A stretch of DNA of 40,424 nucleotides from AC-32 sp045806105. GTDB taxonomy: Bacteria; Actinomycetota; Thermoleophilia; Gaiellales; Gaiellaceae. Every line of letters begins with the position of its first letter. The stretch's first letter is position 1. The DNA lies in contig JBJMJY010000009.1 in assembly GCA_045806105.1 (NCBI GenBank), positions 1 to 40,424 of the forward strand, given 5' to 3'. The position numbers and the translations under genes were made by a program. The notes under the pieces were generated by a model. That model was not told the origin of the DNA, searched no databases, and saw nothing but the letters and a program-made list of their open reading frames with translations. Below, piece after piece: positions 15,625-22,191 of the stretch.

Positions 15625-15738
15625 ATGAAAGGCCAAGAGAAGCCCAAGAAGCTCCAGAAGAAGGTTGCGCAGAAAACGCTGAAGGAGAAGCGCAGCGAGA
15701 AGCGCGCCAAGAAGCGCGGCAGCACTTTTACGGGCTAG
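15625..15738 (+). CDS. 37-residue lysine-rich small protein
   Basis: The short frame encodes MKGQEKPKKLQKKVAQKT followed by LKEKRSEKRAKKRGSTFTG, a highly basic protein rich in Lys, Arg and Gln. Similar tiny basic proteins with a KTLKEKRAxKRAKK core occur in actinobacteria, from memory. A GGTGGAGG ribosome-binding sequence lies just before the ATG, and TAGGGT is 6 bases upstream of the start. The charge suggests nucleic-acid or ribosome association, but that is speculation. It begins right after the strong terminator at 15592, and its last 11 bases overlap the convergent zinc-ribbon-like gene. Confidence 0.6.
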   Translation: MKGQEKPKKLQKKVAQKTLKEKRSEKRAKKRGSTFTG

Positions 15739-16030
15739 CTACTCGCCTGGCAAGCGCAGACGCGGAACCTGGTCGGTCACGCCTACGCCAGCCGTTGTGT
15801 CCGCGTCGGCTGAACAACCCGGGCAGGCGCATCGGCCTAGGCCGAGTGATCCGTCGTAAGAGCTCGACCTTCACGTCGCACTGTCTCGGGCCACCGCCGA
15901 ACGTGCCCGTGTGCTTCCCGCGCGGGTGCCCGCAACGACCGCAGTCCGGCGACCCTCCCCAATTCACGCAGCCGCTCCCGTTGATCTCGGAGTAGTTGGA
16001 CTTGAGGCCACATGACCTGCAGGTCGGCAT
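15728..16030 (-). CDS. small Cys-rich, zinc-ribbon-like protein
   Basis: This 100-residue frame begins MPTCRSCGLKSNYSEINGSG and continues with GCVNWGGSPDCGRCGHPRGKHTG. The cysteines C4, C7, C21, C30 and C33 are arranged as CxxC ... C ... CxxC, as in treble-clef or zinc-ribbon proteins. The last third is Arg-rich, less conserved-looking and contains a rare TTA codon, so the true end is less certain. It starts 41 bp after the DMT transporter gene on the same strand, which suggests co-transcription. The Shine-Dalgarno sequence is weak. The Cys spacing and high GC3 of the first half argue for a real gene; no function can be assigned. Confidence 0.5.
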   Translation of the reverse strand: MPTCRSCGLKSNYSEINGSGCVNWGGSPDCGRCGHPRGKHTGTFGGGPRQCDVKVELLRRITRPRPMRLPGLFSRRGHNGWRRRDRPGSASALARRVASP

Positions 16031-16071
16031 CGCAGCGGCCTCGATCGGCGATTGGGCCGCGAGCCTTGAGG

Positions 16072-16962
16072 CTAGGGGGGCGGAACGGACGGCTCTTCGG
16101 GCTCGCCGACCGTCTGAATCACGACCGCGCCGAGGACGATCGCGCCGCCGGCGAGGGTGGTCGCGCTCGGCTGCTCGCCCAGGGCGAGCCATACCCACAG
16201 CGGGCCGAGGACGATCTCGAGCAGCGTGATCAGGGCGACCTCGGCGGCCGGGATCAGGCGCGCGCCGATCGAGAGGAAGATCAGCCCGAGGCCGATCTGC
16301 GTGATCCCCAGTCCGGCGAGCAGCGCGAGATCCTCCTGGCCGATCGAGCTCGCGGAGGCGAACGGCGCCGCGCACACGAACACGAGCACCTGCGAGAGGC
16401 ACGTCGCCGGCGCCATCGAGACCTGGCGCTGGTGGCGCGTGATCACGATCGTCCCGGCGAACGAGACCGACATCAGCACCGAGAGCGTGAAGCCGGCGAG
16501 GCTCGGGTGGCTCGGGCCGCCGACCATCAGCGCGACACCGGCGACGGCGACCGCCATCGCGACCCACGTCCTCCGCGCCACGCGCTCGCCTACGAAGGTC
16601 CCGAACGCCGCCGCCAGCACCGGCGCGAGCGCCTGCATGAAGAGGACGTTTGCGACCGACGTGTAGTTCAGCGCCGCGATGAACGCGCCCGAGGAGGCCG
16701 CCATCAGCACCGCGACCGCGAGGCCGGGGCGGCCGATCTCGCGGAACGCCTGGACGACGCGGCCGCGCTCGGCCATCGCGACAAAGGCGACGATCCCGAG
16801 CACTGCGAAGAAGGCGCGGCCGGCGAGCTGGGTCGCGAGGTCGACGCTCAGCTCCCGCTGGAAGAGGCCGGCCGTCGACCACGCGATCGCCGCCAGGGCG
16901 ACGTAGAGCCGGCCGCGCCGGTGCTGGCGAGCGGCCTCGACTGCGAGAGTCGCGGTCGTCAC
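16072..16962 (-). CDS. DMT-superfamily (EamA) transporter
   Basis: This is a roughly 296-residue membrane protein with about 10 transmembrane helices in two EamA repeats. The first begins LYVALAAIAWSTAGLFQREL and the second LAGFTLSVLMSVSFAGTIVI; the conserved helix-end pattern ALNYTSVANVLFMQALAPVLAA also fits. EamA proteins export metabolites such as amino acids or move nucleotide sugars; the substrate is unknown. Two GTG starts are possible, at 16992 and 16962. The later one is chosen because the earlier would overlap the divergent gene starting at 16986 and adds an atypical leader. The zinc-ribbon-like gene follows 41 bp downstream. Confidence 0.87.
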   Translation of the reverse strand: MTTATLAVEAARQHRRGRLYVALAAIAWSTAGLFQRELSVDLATQLAGRAFFAVLGIVAFVAMAERGRVVQAFREIGRPGLAVAVLMAASSGAFIAALNYTSVANVLFMQALAPVLAAAFGTFVGERVARRTWVAMAVAVAGVALMVGGPSHPSLAGFTLSVLMSVSFAGTIVITRHQRQVSMAPATCLSQVLVFVCAAPFASASSIGQEDLALLAGLGITQIGLGLIFLSIGARLIPAAEVALITLLEIVLGPLWVWLALGEQPSATTLAGGAIVLGAVVIQTVGEPEEPSVPPP

Positions 16963-16973
16963 GCGAGCGAGCC

Positions 16974-16985
16974 TAGTGTGCGCGC
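16974..16985 (+). promoter_or_regulatory. candidate leaderless -10 element of the acVLRF1 gene
   Basis: TAGTGT at 16974-16979 is followed by exactly 6 bases and the ATG at 16986. There is no ribosome-binding site in the gap. Confidence 0.45.
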
Positions 16986-17606
16986 ATGCCACGCTACGTC
17001 GGTCGCGAGAACGTGCGCAAGCGGCTCGAGCCGCTCGCTGGGCGGCCGGGCCGCACGACCTACGCCGATGGCGCCGCCCGGATCGAGACGGCGGACGAGA
17101 GGATCACCGTCCGGCCGCCGTTCGGCCTCGCGCACACCCGCGTGTACGAGAGCGTCGAGCTCGGGCCGCTGTTCGACGAGCTCGCGCGCGACCGGGTCAT
17201 CGCGGCGCTGCTCGTGCGCCTCGGCGGCTACGCGGTCGGCCTCTTCGAGGGCGAGCGGCTCGTCGTCTCGAAGGTCGGCTCGCGGTTCGTCAAGGGCCGG
17301 CACAAGAAGGGCGGCTCGTCGTCGAACCGGTTCCGGCGGCGGCGCGAGGAGCAGGAGCGGGCGCTGATCGAGGCCGCGGCCGGCACCGCCGGCACCGTCC
17401 TCGAGCCGCACCGCGAGCGGATCGAGCACGTCGCGCTCGGCGGCGACTGGGCGACGGCGCGCAAGGTCGTCGAGCAGCTGCCGTGGCTCGGCGAAAAGGC
17501 GCTGCCGCGCTTCTTCACCGTCCCGGAGCCAAGGCATCGGGAGCTCGAGCGGCTGCCCTACGACCTGTACGCCGCCGAGGTCAGCGAGGAGCGAGCCCGG
17601 CCCTGA
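16986..17606 (+). CDS. acVLRF1-family (Vms1/Rf1-like) peptidyl-tRNA hydrolase homologue
   Basis: This 206-residue protein matches the actinobacterial Vms1-like release-factor family, whose eukaryotic relatives Vms1/ANKZF1 release nascent chains from stalled ribosomes. Recognisable parts are the N-terminal YVGRENVRKRLEPL, the RVIAALLVRLGGYAVGLFEGERLVVSKVGSRFVKGRH core and the R/K-rich FRRRREEQE helix. In relatives, as I recall, a glutamine sits in the GG-W-S-Q-Q-R-F loop; here it reads GGSSSNRF (residues 109-116), so S113 and N114 replace it. Either this lineage uses a variant residue or the protein is not a hydrolase. The 3' end overlaps the convergent MFS gene by 26 bp. Confidence 0.8.
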   Translation: MPRYVGRENVRKRLEPLAGRPGRTTYADGAARIETADERITVRPPFGLAHTRVYESVELGPLFDELARDRVIAALLVRLGGYAVGLFEGERLVVSKVGSRFVKGRHKKGGSSSNRFRRRREEQERALIEAAAGTAGTVLEPHRERIEHVALGGDWATARKVVEQLPWLGEKALPRFFTVPEPRHRELERLPYDLYAAEVSEERARP

Positions 17607-19209
17607 GCCGCTGGTCGGCCACCGCTTCGCCCGCGGCGCGAACTGCGGAGTGCGTGACCGCCGCGAGGAAGTCCTCGCGGTCGAGCGCGTACAGGTCGGA
17701 CGGTGAGGTGGCGCGGACGGTCGCGGTGCGCGGCACGTCGCGCAGCAGCGCGATCTCGCCGAAGAAGTCGCCCCTGTGGGCGCTGCCGCGAGCGCCGTTC
17801 GTGATCTCCAACTCGCCGTCGCCGACGATGTAGAAGCGCTCGCCGGTCTCGCCCGCGCGCACCACCACCTCGCCGGGCTCGACGTGGAGCCTGGTCAGCT
17901 TCGAGGCCAGGTGCTCCTTCGCGGAGATCGAGAGCGGCTCGAACAACGGCACCTCGGCGACGACGTCGAGCTCCGCCACGGGGGCGGCGACCTCGCGGTC
18001 GATCGTGCGCAGCCGCTGCCACGCCAGCAGCGTGACGACGGGCAGGATCGCGCCCACCAGTGCGAAGGCGGCGCGCGGGCCGAGCCCGGCCACGACGGCC
18101 GGCGCGGCGATCGACCCGAGCGCGACGGCGCCCATCACCGCGCCCCAGACGAGCCCGAGCGCGCGGCTGAGGGCGACGTCGGGAACGGTCCGCTGCAGGA
18201 GGGTGAAGCCGGCGACGTCCTCGACGCTGTTCGCGGCGCCTACGACCGCGAGCAGGAGTACGGCTGCAGGTAGGTACGGCTTCGGCGCGAGCAGCGCGAT
18301 CGGGAGACCCCAGAAGACCAGCGCGACCCCGAGGGCGACGGCCAGCCGCCGGCTCTGGAGCGTCATCGCGCCGAAGGCCCCGAGCAACCCGCCGAGACCG
18401 AGCGCCGCTGTGAGGATGCCGACCGCGCCGTCGCCCGCATCGAACACGCGGAAGGCGGCGACGACGATCAACACGTTCAGGCAGCCGCGGACAAAGCCTT
18501 GCGTCGCCATCAGCGCGAGGATCAGTAGCGCCGGGCCTCGCCTGACCGCTTCGAAGCCGCCGGCCAGGAGCTCGCGCGTCGGGACGCGGGCCGCGGTTTC
18601 CTGGATCACACCCTCGACGCGGAGCGGCACGAGCAGGAGCGCGCCCACGGCAAGCACGCCGCCGGCCGCGGCGAAGGCGACGCCGGGATTCCAGACGGCG
18701 ACGAGGACGCCCGCGAGGAGCGGTCCGAGCAGTGTGCCGAGGCTCTCGATCGTGGAGGTCGCGCCGTTCGCGGCGATCAGCTCCTCCGGCGACCGCGCCA
18801 GCGAGGGGAGGATCGCCTGCAGGGCGGGGCGGAAGAGGGTAGAGGCGACGCCGATCACAGCCGCCAGCGCGAAGATGAACAGCTCGCTGCGGGCGGTGTA
18901 GAAGACGAGTGCGGAGGCGCCGAGCGCGACCGCAGCGGTCGCCGCGACCCCGAGCAAGAAGCGCTCGCGGCGAAAGCGGTCGCCGAGGGTGCTGGCGAGC
19001 GGCGCCGCGATCGCGGCCGGGAGCATGCGCGCCAGTCCCGCGATCCCTACGGCCGTGGTCCCGCCGGCGTCGTACGCGAAGACGCCGAGTGCCACGAAGT
19101 GGGCCCACTCCGCGCCGATCGCCGCGCCCCACGCGAGCTCGACCCGGCGCAAGCCGGGGTTACGCATCGCTGCCCGCAGTGCAGCCGTCGCTTGTGCCGG
19201 ACGGCTCAT
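17581..19209 (-). CDS. MFS transporter fused to a C-terminal cyclic-nucleotide-binding domain
   Basis: This 542-residue protein is a major-facilitator permease with about 11-12 helices, from LRRVELAWGAAIGAEWAHFVALGVFAYDAGG near the N-terminus to about residue 395. A short linker leads to an effector domain with EPLSISAKEHLASKLTRLHVEPGEVVVRAGETGERFYIVGDGELEI and the cassette GDFFGEIALLRDVPRTATVRA, which holds the GE..AL and RTA elements needed for cNMP phosphate binding. Transport may therefore respond to cAMP or a related ligand (inference); the substrate is unknown. The start at 19209 has GAGGAAT upstream; the frame extends 12 codons further but without such a site. It converges on the acVLRF1 gene. 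Confidence 0.88.
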   Translation of the reverse strand: MSRPAQATAALRAAMRNPGLRRVELAWGAAIGAEWAHFVALGVFAYDAGGTTAVGIAGLARMLPAAIAAPLASTLGDRFRRERFLLGVAATAAVALGASALVFYTARSELFIFALAAVIGVASTLFRPALQAILPSLARSPEELIAANGATSTIESLGTLLGPLLAGVLVAVWNPGVAFAAAGGVLAVGALLLVPLRVEGVIQETAARVPTRELLAGGFEAVRRGPALLILALMATQGFVRGCLNVLIVVAAFRVFDAGDGAVGILTAALGLGGLLGAFGAMTLQSRRLAVALGVALVFWGLPIALLAPKPYLPAAVLLLAVVGAANSVEDVAGFTLLQRTVPDVALSRALGLVWGAVMGAVALGSIAAPAVVAGLGPRAAFALVGAILPVVTLLAWQRLRTIDREVAAPVAELDVVAEVPLFEPLSISAKEHLASKLTRLHVEPGEVVVRAGETGERFYIVGDGELEITNGARGSAHRGDFFGEIALLRDVPRTATVRATSPSDLYALDREDFLAAVTHSAVRAAGEAVADQRLRAGLAPR

Positions 19210-19262
19210 GCGGAGATTCCTCGCAGCGGCTGGCGCGGAAGTCAAGGCGTCGGGATTCGCCC

Positions 19263-19293
19263 TTGCTCCGGGCCGTGCCTGTGTCTCTAAAAT
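19263..19293 (+). promoter_or_regulatory. candidate promoter of the PhnB-like gene
   Basis: TAAAAT (19288-19293), a close match to the -10 consensus, has TTGCTC 19 bp upstream. It lies about 28 bases before the ATG and is followed by the GGAGGGAGGG ribosome-binding site. Confidence 0.45.
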
Positions 19294-19321
19294 CGACGGC
19301 GACAGCTAGGAGGGAGGGCAT

Positions 19322-19795
19322 ATGGCCGCCAAGCCGATTCCCGAGGGCTACCACACCCTCACGCCGTACCTCGCCGTCGAAGACGCCTCGCGGGCGATCG
19401 ACTTCTACAAGCGCGCGTTCGGCGCCGAGGAAGTCGTTCGCATGCCCGGGCCCGACGGCAAGATCGGGCACGCCGAGCTCCAGGTCGGCGACTCGAAGCT
19501 GATGCTTTCGGATCCGTTCCCGCAGTCGAACGTGCGGCCGCCGTCAGAGCGCGGCGGGCCCACGGCCTCCGTGTTCATGTACGTCGAGGACGCGGACGCG
19601 ACGTTCGAGCAGGCCAAGAGCGCGGGGGCGACGGTCGTGATGGAGCTCGAGGACATGTTCTGGGGCGACCGCTTCGGGACGCTCGCGGATCCGTTCGGGC
19701 ACGTCTGGTCGCTCGCGACGCACAAGGAAGACCTCTCGCCGGAGGAGATGGCCGAGCGCAGCAAGGCTGCGATGGCCGAGATGGCGTCGTCGTAG
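19322..19795 (+). CDS. PhnB-like VOC protein
   Basis: This 157-residue glyoxalase-fold protein is of the PhnB/YdhR-like subgroup, which lacks a settled enzymatic role. It shows GYHTLTPYLAVEDASRAIDFYKRAFGAEEV at the N-terminus, GHAELQVGDSKLMLSD as the first ligand strand, SVFMYVEDADATFEQAKSAGA as the start of the second module, and DRFGTLADPFGHVWSLATH as the closing strand, with the usual D-P-F-G-H-x-W. A strong GGAGGGAGGG precedes the ATG. It is divergent from the MFS gene and convergent with a membrane protein gene, so it is probably monocistronic. Confidence 0.88.
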   Translation: MAAKPIPEGYHTLTPYLAVEDASRAIDFYKRAFGAEEVVRMPGPDGKIGHAELQVGDSKLMLSDPFPQSNVRPPSERGGPTASVFMYVEDADATFEQAKSAGATVVMELEDMFWGDRFGTLADPFGHVWSLATHKEDLSPEEMAERSKAAMAEMASS

Positions 19796-19805
19796 GTGCT
19801 CGGGG

Positions 19806-19830
19806 CGCGGGCGCTCGAGGGGCGCCCGCG
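19806..19830. terminator. bidirectional hairpin between convergent genes
   Basis: CGCGGGCGC (19806-19814) pairs perfectly with GCGCCCGCG (19822-19830). It lies in the 49 bp between two convergent genes and could stop transcription from both. Confidence 0.5.
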
Positions 19831-19844
19831 ACCCGGCTCGTCTC

Positions 19845-20501
19845 CTAGCTCGCGGCGCTGATTGCCGGCTCGCGGGTCGTCGCCGCGGCCGGGGCCTGTG
19901 CCCGCCGCCAGAGAAGGACGCTCACGATCAGCGTCCAGATCGGCGTGGCGAAGATCAGCGCCGCCCAGCCGATCGGGCCGATCAGGAGCACGATTCCGAT
20001 CAGCACGCTGAACCAGCCGAGCCACTTCGGCAGCGCCGCGTAGCGGAACGTCGCGATAGCGGCGGCGAAGAAGACGATCGGCAGCGTGTACTCCGTCGCC
20101 ACGAAGAACGCGTCGGAGAAGTGATGCAGGACCGATGCGCCGGAGGCGTCGATGTGGTCCTTGTTCAGGGCGCCGACCTCGTCGGCCGCCGGGATCAGCA
20201 TCGCGATCGCCGCGGCGACGAGCCCTCCGCCGTAGACGAGGTTCGCAAGGCGCCCGGTGCCGCCCTCGGCGGCGAAGAGGTGGCTGCGCAGGCTGCCGAG
20301 GAACCAGATGAAGAGCAGCACGCCGAGCGACCAGAGCAGCGCGCCGACGAGGATGCCGTCGCTGTGCTGCTTGTACGAGGCGAGGATCTCCGGGCCTTCG
20401 CTGCCCTTCGCCTTCGTCGAGATGAAGATCACGCCTGCCAACCAGAACGGTACGGCCAGCGCGCCGGCAAGCGGAGCCAAGCGCTCCCACTTCGAAACCA
20501 T
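19845..20501 (-). CDS. six-helix integral membrane protein, unknown function
   Basis: This 218-residue polytopic membrane protein has an arrangement like the DUF4386-type small membrane proteins. Helices are visible at LAPLAGALAVPFWLAGVIFI, GILVGALLWSLGVLLFIWFL, LVYGGGLVAAAIAMLI, YTLPIVFFAAAIATF, LGWFSVLIGIVLLIGPIGW and IFATPIWTLIVSVLLW. A loop with HHFSDAFF contains histidines that might bind metal or haem, but no motif is decisive. A GGGG-containing site precedes the ATG. It is convergent with the PhnB-like gene and divergent from the small gene at 20625. Confidence 0.78.
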   Translation of the reverse strand: MVSKWERLAPLAGALAVPFWLAGVIFISTKAKGSEGPEILASYKQHSDGILVGALLWSLGVLLFIWFLGSLRSHLFAAEGGTGRLANLVYGGGLVAAAIAMLIPAADEVGALNKDHIDASGASVLHHFSDAFFVATEYTLPIVFFAAAIATFRYAALPKWLGWFSVLIGIVLLIGPIGWAALIFATPIWTLIVSVLLWRRAQAPAAATTREPAISAAS

Positions 20502-20556
20502 CTAGCGACCCCTTTCGGTCGAGTTAGATCAGGACGCGATCAATCTTCTCGTACCT

Positions 20557-20580
20557 GTCAAGACATGCTGTTTCTTGACG
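20557..20580. promoter_or_regulatory. inverted repeat in the divergent promoter region
   Basis: GTCAAG (20557-20562) and CTTGAC (20574-20579) are perfect arms 11 bp apart. On the minus strand the left arm reads TTGACA, a consensus -35, and on the plus strand the right arm reads TTGACG. Matching -10 hexamers are not clear, so this may be an operator as well as a promoter part. Confidence 0.3.
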
Positions 20581-20624
20581 GTGCCGTCACACACTCGTCA
20601 CGCGTTCTCTGCTGCCATGTCGGC

Positions 20625-20906
20625 ATGGACGAGCGGCCGACTGTGAGGCAGGTCTACGCGCTCGCGGCGGCGTTGTGCGAGCGAGGCGGCGAGGCGTTCC
20701 CGGAGACGCGCGCGGAGGCGAGCGAGGCGATCGAGCGGCTGCGGCTGGAGAGCGGGCATCCGGCGCCGCGGCTCTCGGACTCGCCGGTGCGGCAGCGGTG
20801 GCGACCGCGGCGCGGACGGCGGCGGCGTGGGCGCGGCTCGGGCCGGTGGAACGACGAGCGGAGGGCGAGCGAGGTCGCGGCCGAGCTCGTGAACGAGATG
20901 CGCTGA
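20625..20906 (+). CDS. small basic protein of unknown function
   Basis: The 93-residue product begins MDERPTVRQVYALAAALCER and continues GGEAFPETRAEASEAIERLR, two helices resembling a small domain common in actinobacterial proteins (R-Q-x-Y-A-L-A-x-A-L-C ... W/F-P-E-T-R-x-x-A-S-x-x-I-x-R-L-R). The second half is very Arg-rich (RQRWRPRRGRRRRGRG), which suggests nucleic-acid or membrane-surface contact. The start is the first ATG that precedes the recognisable domain; no strong ribosome-binding site is present. It is convergent with the ROK regulator, 26 bp apart. Confidence 0.6.
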   Translation: MDERPTVRQVYALAAALCERGGEAFPETRAEASEAIERLRLESGHPAPRLSDSPVRQRWRPRRGRRRRGRGSGRWNDERRASEVAAELVNEMR

Positions 20907-20932
20907 GCCGGGCCGACAACCGAGGGGCGTCG

Positions 20933-22084
20933 CTACACCGGGACGGCCGTGCGCTTCGAGACCACGTTCTCGAGCGCCGCCTGGAGGCCGACCGCGAGCG
21001 CGCCGGTGAGGACCGCGGCCTCGCCGAGCGTCGAGACCTCGACGCGCGGCGGGAACGGCAGCCAGTCCGCCAGCAGCCGGGCGATCGGGTCGAGCAGCAG
21101 GTCGCCGTTGGCGCCGATCCCGCCGCCGAGCACGACGAGCTCGACATCGGCGACGCCGGCGACCGCGGCGAGGTGCAGCGCGATCCTGCGCGCGACTTCG
21201 TCCACGACCGCGCGTGCACCCGCGTCGCCGTTGCGGGCCGCGCCGAAGACGGCGCGCGGATCGGCCTGCAGCCCGGCGAGATCGCGCGCGAGCTCGGCGA
21301 CCTGGGGCGCGGACGGGTCGAGCGTCTGGTCGACGCCCGCGAGCGCGAAGTCGATCTCGCCGGCGGCGCCGTTGCGGCCGCGGTGGAGCTCGCCGCCGAG
21401 GACGAGCCCTGCGCCCATGCCCGTCCCGACGGAGAGGAAGGCGAAGTCGTCGACCCCGCGCGCGACGCCCTGCCACTGCTCGCCGAGGGCCGCCAGGTTG
21501 ATGTCGTTCTCGAGCACGACCTCGAGCCCGAGGGCCTCCCGCAGCTCGTGTGCGAACGGGCGGCCTTCAAGGCCGGCGACGTTCTCGATCAGCCGCAGCG
21601 TCCCGCCGCCGGCGACGACCCCGGGCACGCCGACGACGACACCGTCGACGAGGGACGGGTCGAGGTCGGCTGCCTCGAGGAGCGAAGCCTGTAGCCGCGA
21701 GATCGCCGCGACGGCCGCGGCCGCGTCGGCGACCGCGAGCTCGACGTCCTGCCGCGTGCGGATCGTCCCTGCCAGGTCGCACACCGCGCCGCGGACGAAG
21801 CGGGCGCCGAGGTCGAGACCGACGACGAGCGCGGCTTCCGCGACCGGCTCGAAGTAGAGGGCGCCGTAGCCGGGGCCGTCCGGGCCGCGCTCGGCCTCCC
21901 GCACGAGGCCCGCCTCGCGCAGCGACTGCAGCGCAAGCGAGACCGTCGGCTTGGAGATCCCGGCGCGCCGGGAGATCTCGGCGCGCGAGATCGGCGCACC
22001 TGCGCGGATCGTCTCGAGCACCTCGCGCTCGTTGATGCGCTTCAGCAGGCCCGGGACGGCGCGCGGCTTGCTGCGGTCGTTCAC
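20933..22084 (-). CDS. ROK-family transcriptional repressor of the adjacent sugar operon
   Basis: This 383-residue protein has an N-terminal winged helix (REVLETIRAGAPISRAEISRRAGISKPTVSLALQSLREAGLV, residues about 20-62) and a ROK sugar-kinase-like domain. The latter shows VVGLDLGARFVRGAVCDL (phosphate 1), VVLENDINLAALGE (the usual catalytic N-D) and LVVLGGGIGANGD. The zinc-binding C-x-C-G-x-x-G-C-x-E motif and its preceding GH are missing: the segment reads AGEIDFALAGVDQTLD. It is thus likely a sugar-sensing repressor without kinase activity. It is divergent from the ABC operon, whose promoter region holds a GAAAC/GTTTC inverted repeat, the probable operator. Confidence 0.9.
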   Translation of the reverse strand: MNDRSKPRAVPGLLKRINEREVLETIRAGAPISRAEISRRAGISKPTVSLALQSLREAGLVREAERGPDGPGYGALYFEPVAEAALVVGLDLGARFVRGAVCDLAGTIRTRQDVELAVADAAAAVAAISRLQASLLEAADLDPSLVDGVVVGVPGVVAGGGTLRLIENVAGLEGRPFAHELREALGLEVVLENDINLAALGEQWQGVARGVDDFAFLSVGTGMGAGLVLGGELHRGRNGAAGEIDFALAGVDQTLDPSAPQVAELARDLAGLQADPRAVFGAARNGDAGARAVVDEVARRIALHLAAVAGVADVELVVLGGGIGANGDLLLDPIARLLADWLPFPPRVEVSTLGEAAVLTGALAVGLQAALENVVSKRTAVPV

Positions 22085-22099
22085 GGCAATAAACCTAAC

Positions 22100-22117
22100 G
22101 AAACGCCGCTCTGTTTC
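22100..22117. promoter_or_regulatory. candidate ROK operator
   Basis: GAAAC (22100-22104) and GTTTC (22113-22117) are inverted arms with 8 bp between, midway between the divergent ROK gene and the ABC operon and just upstream of the TTGACT hexamer. CCTAAC is found beside the left arm and again at about 22167. Confidence 0.4.
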
Positions 22118-22124
22118 CTAGAGC

Positions 22125-22154
22125 TTGACTTCCGGCGCCGCGCTAGGAGAAGAT
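22125..22154 (+). promoter_or_regulatory. candidate promoter of the sugar operon
   Basis: TTGACT (22125-22130) is followed 18 bp later by GAAGAT (22149-22154), 37 bases before the ATG. GAGGAGG precedes the start codon at a good distance. Confidence 0.4.
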
Positions 22155-22191
22155 CGCGTTCGGAATCCTAACCAGATCGAGGAGGCACGGG

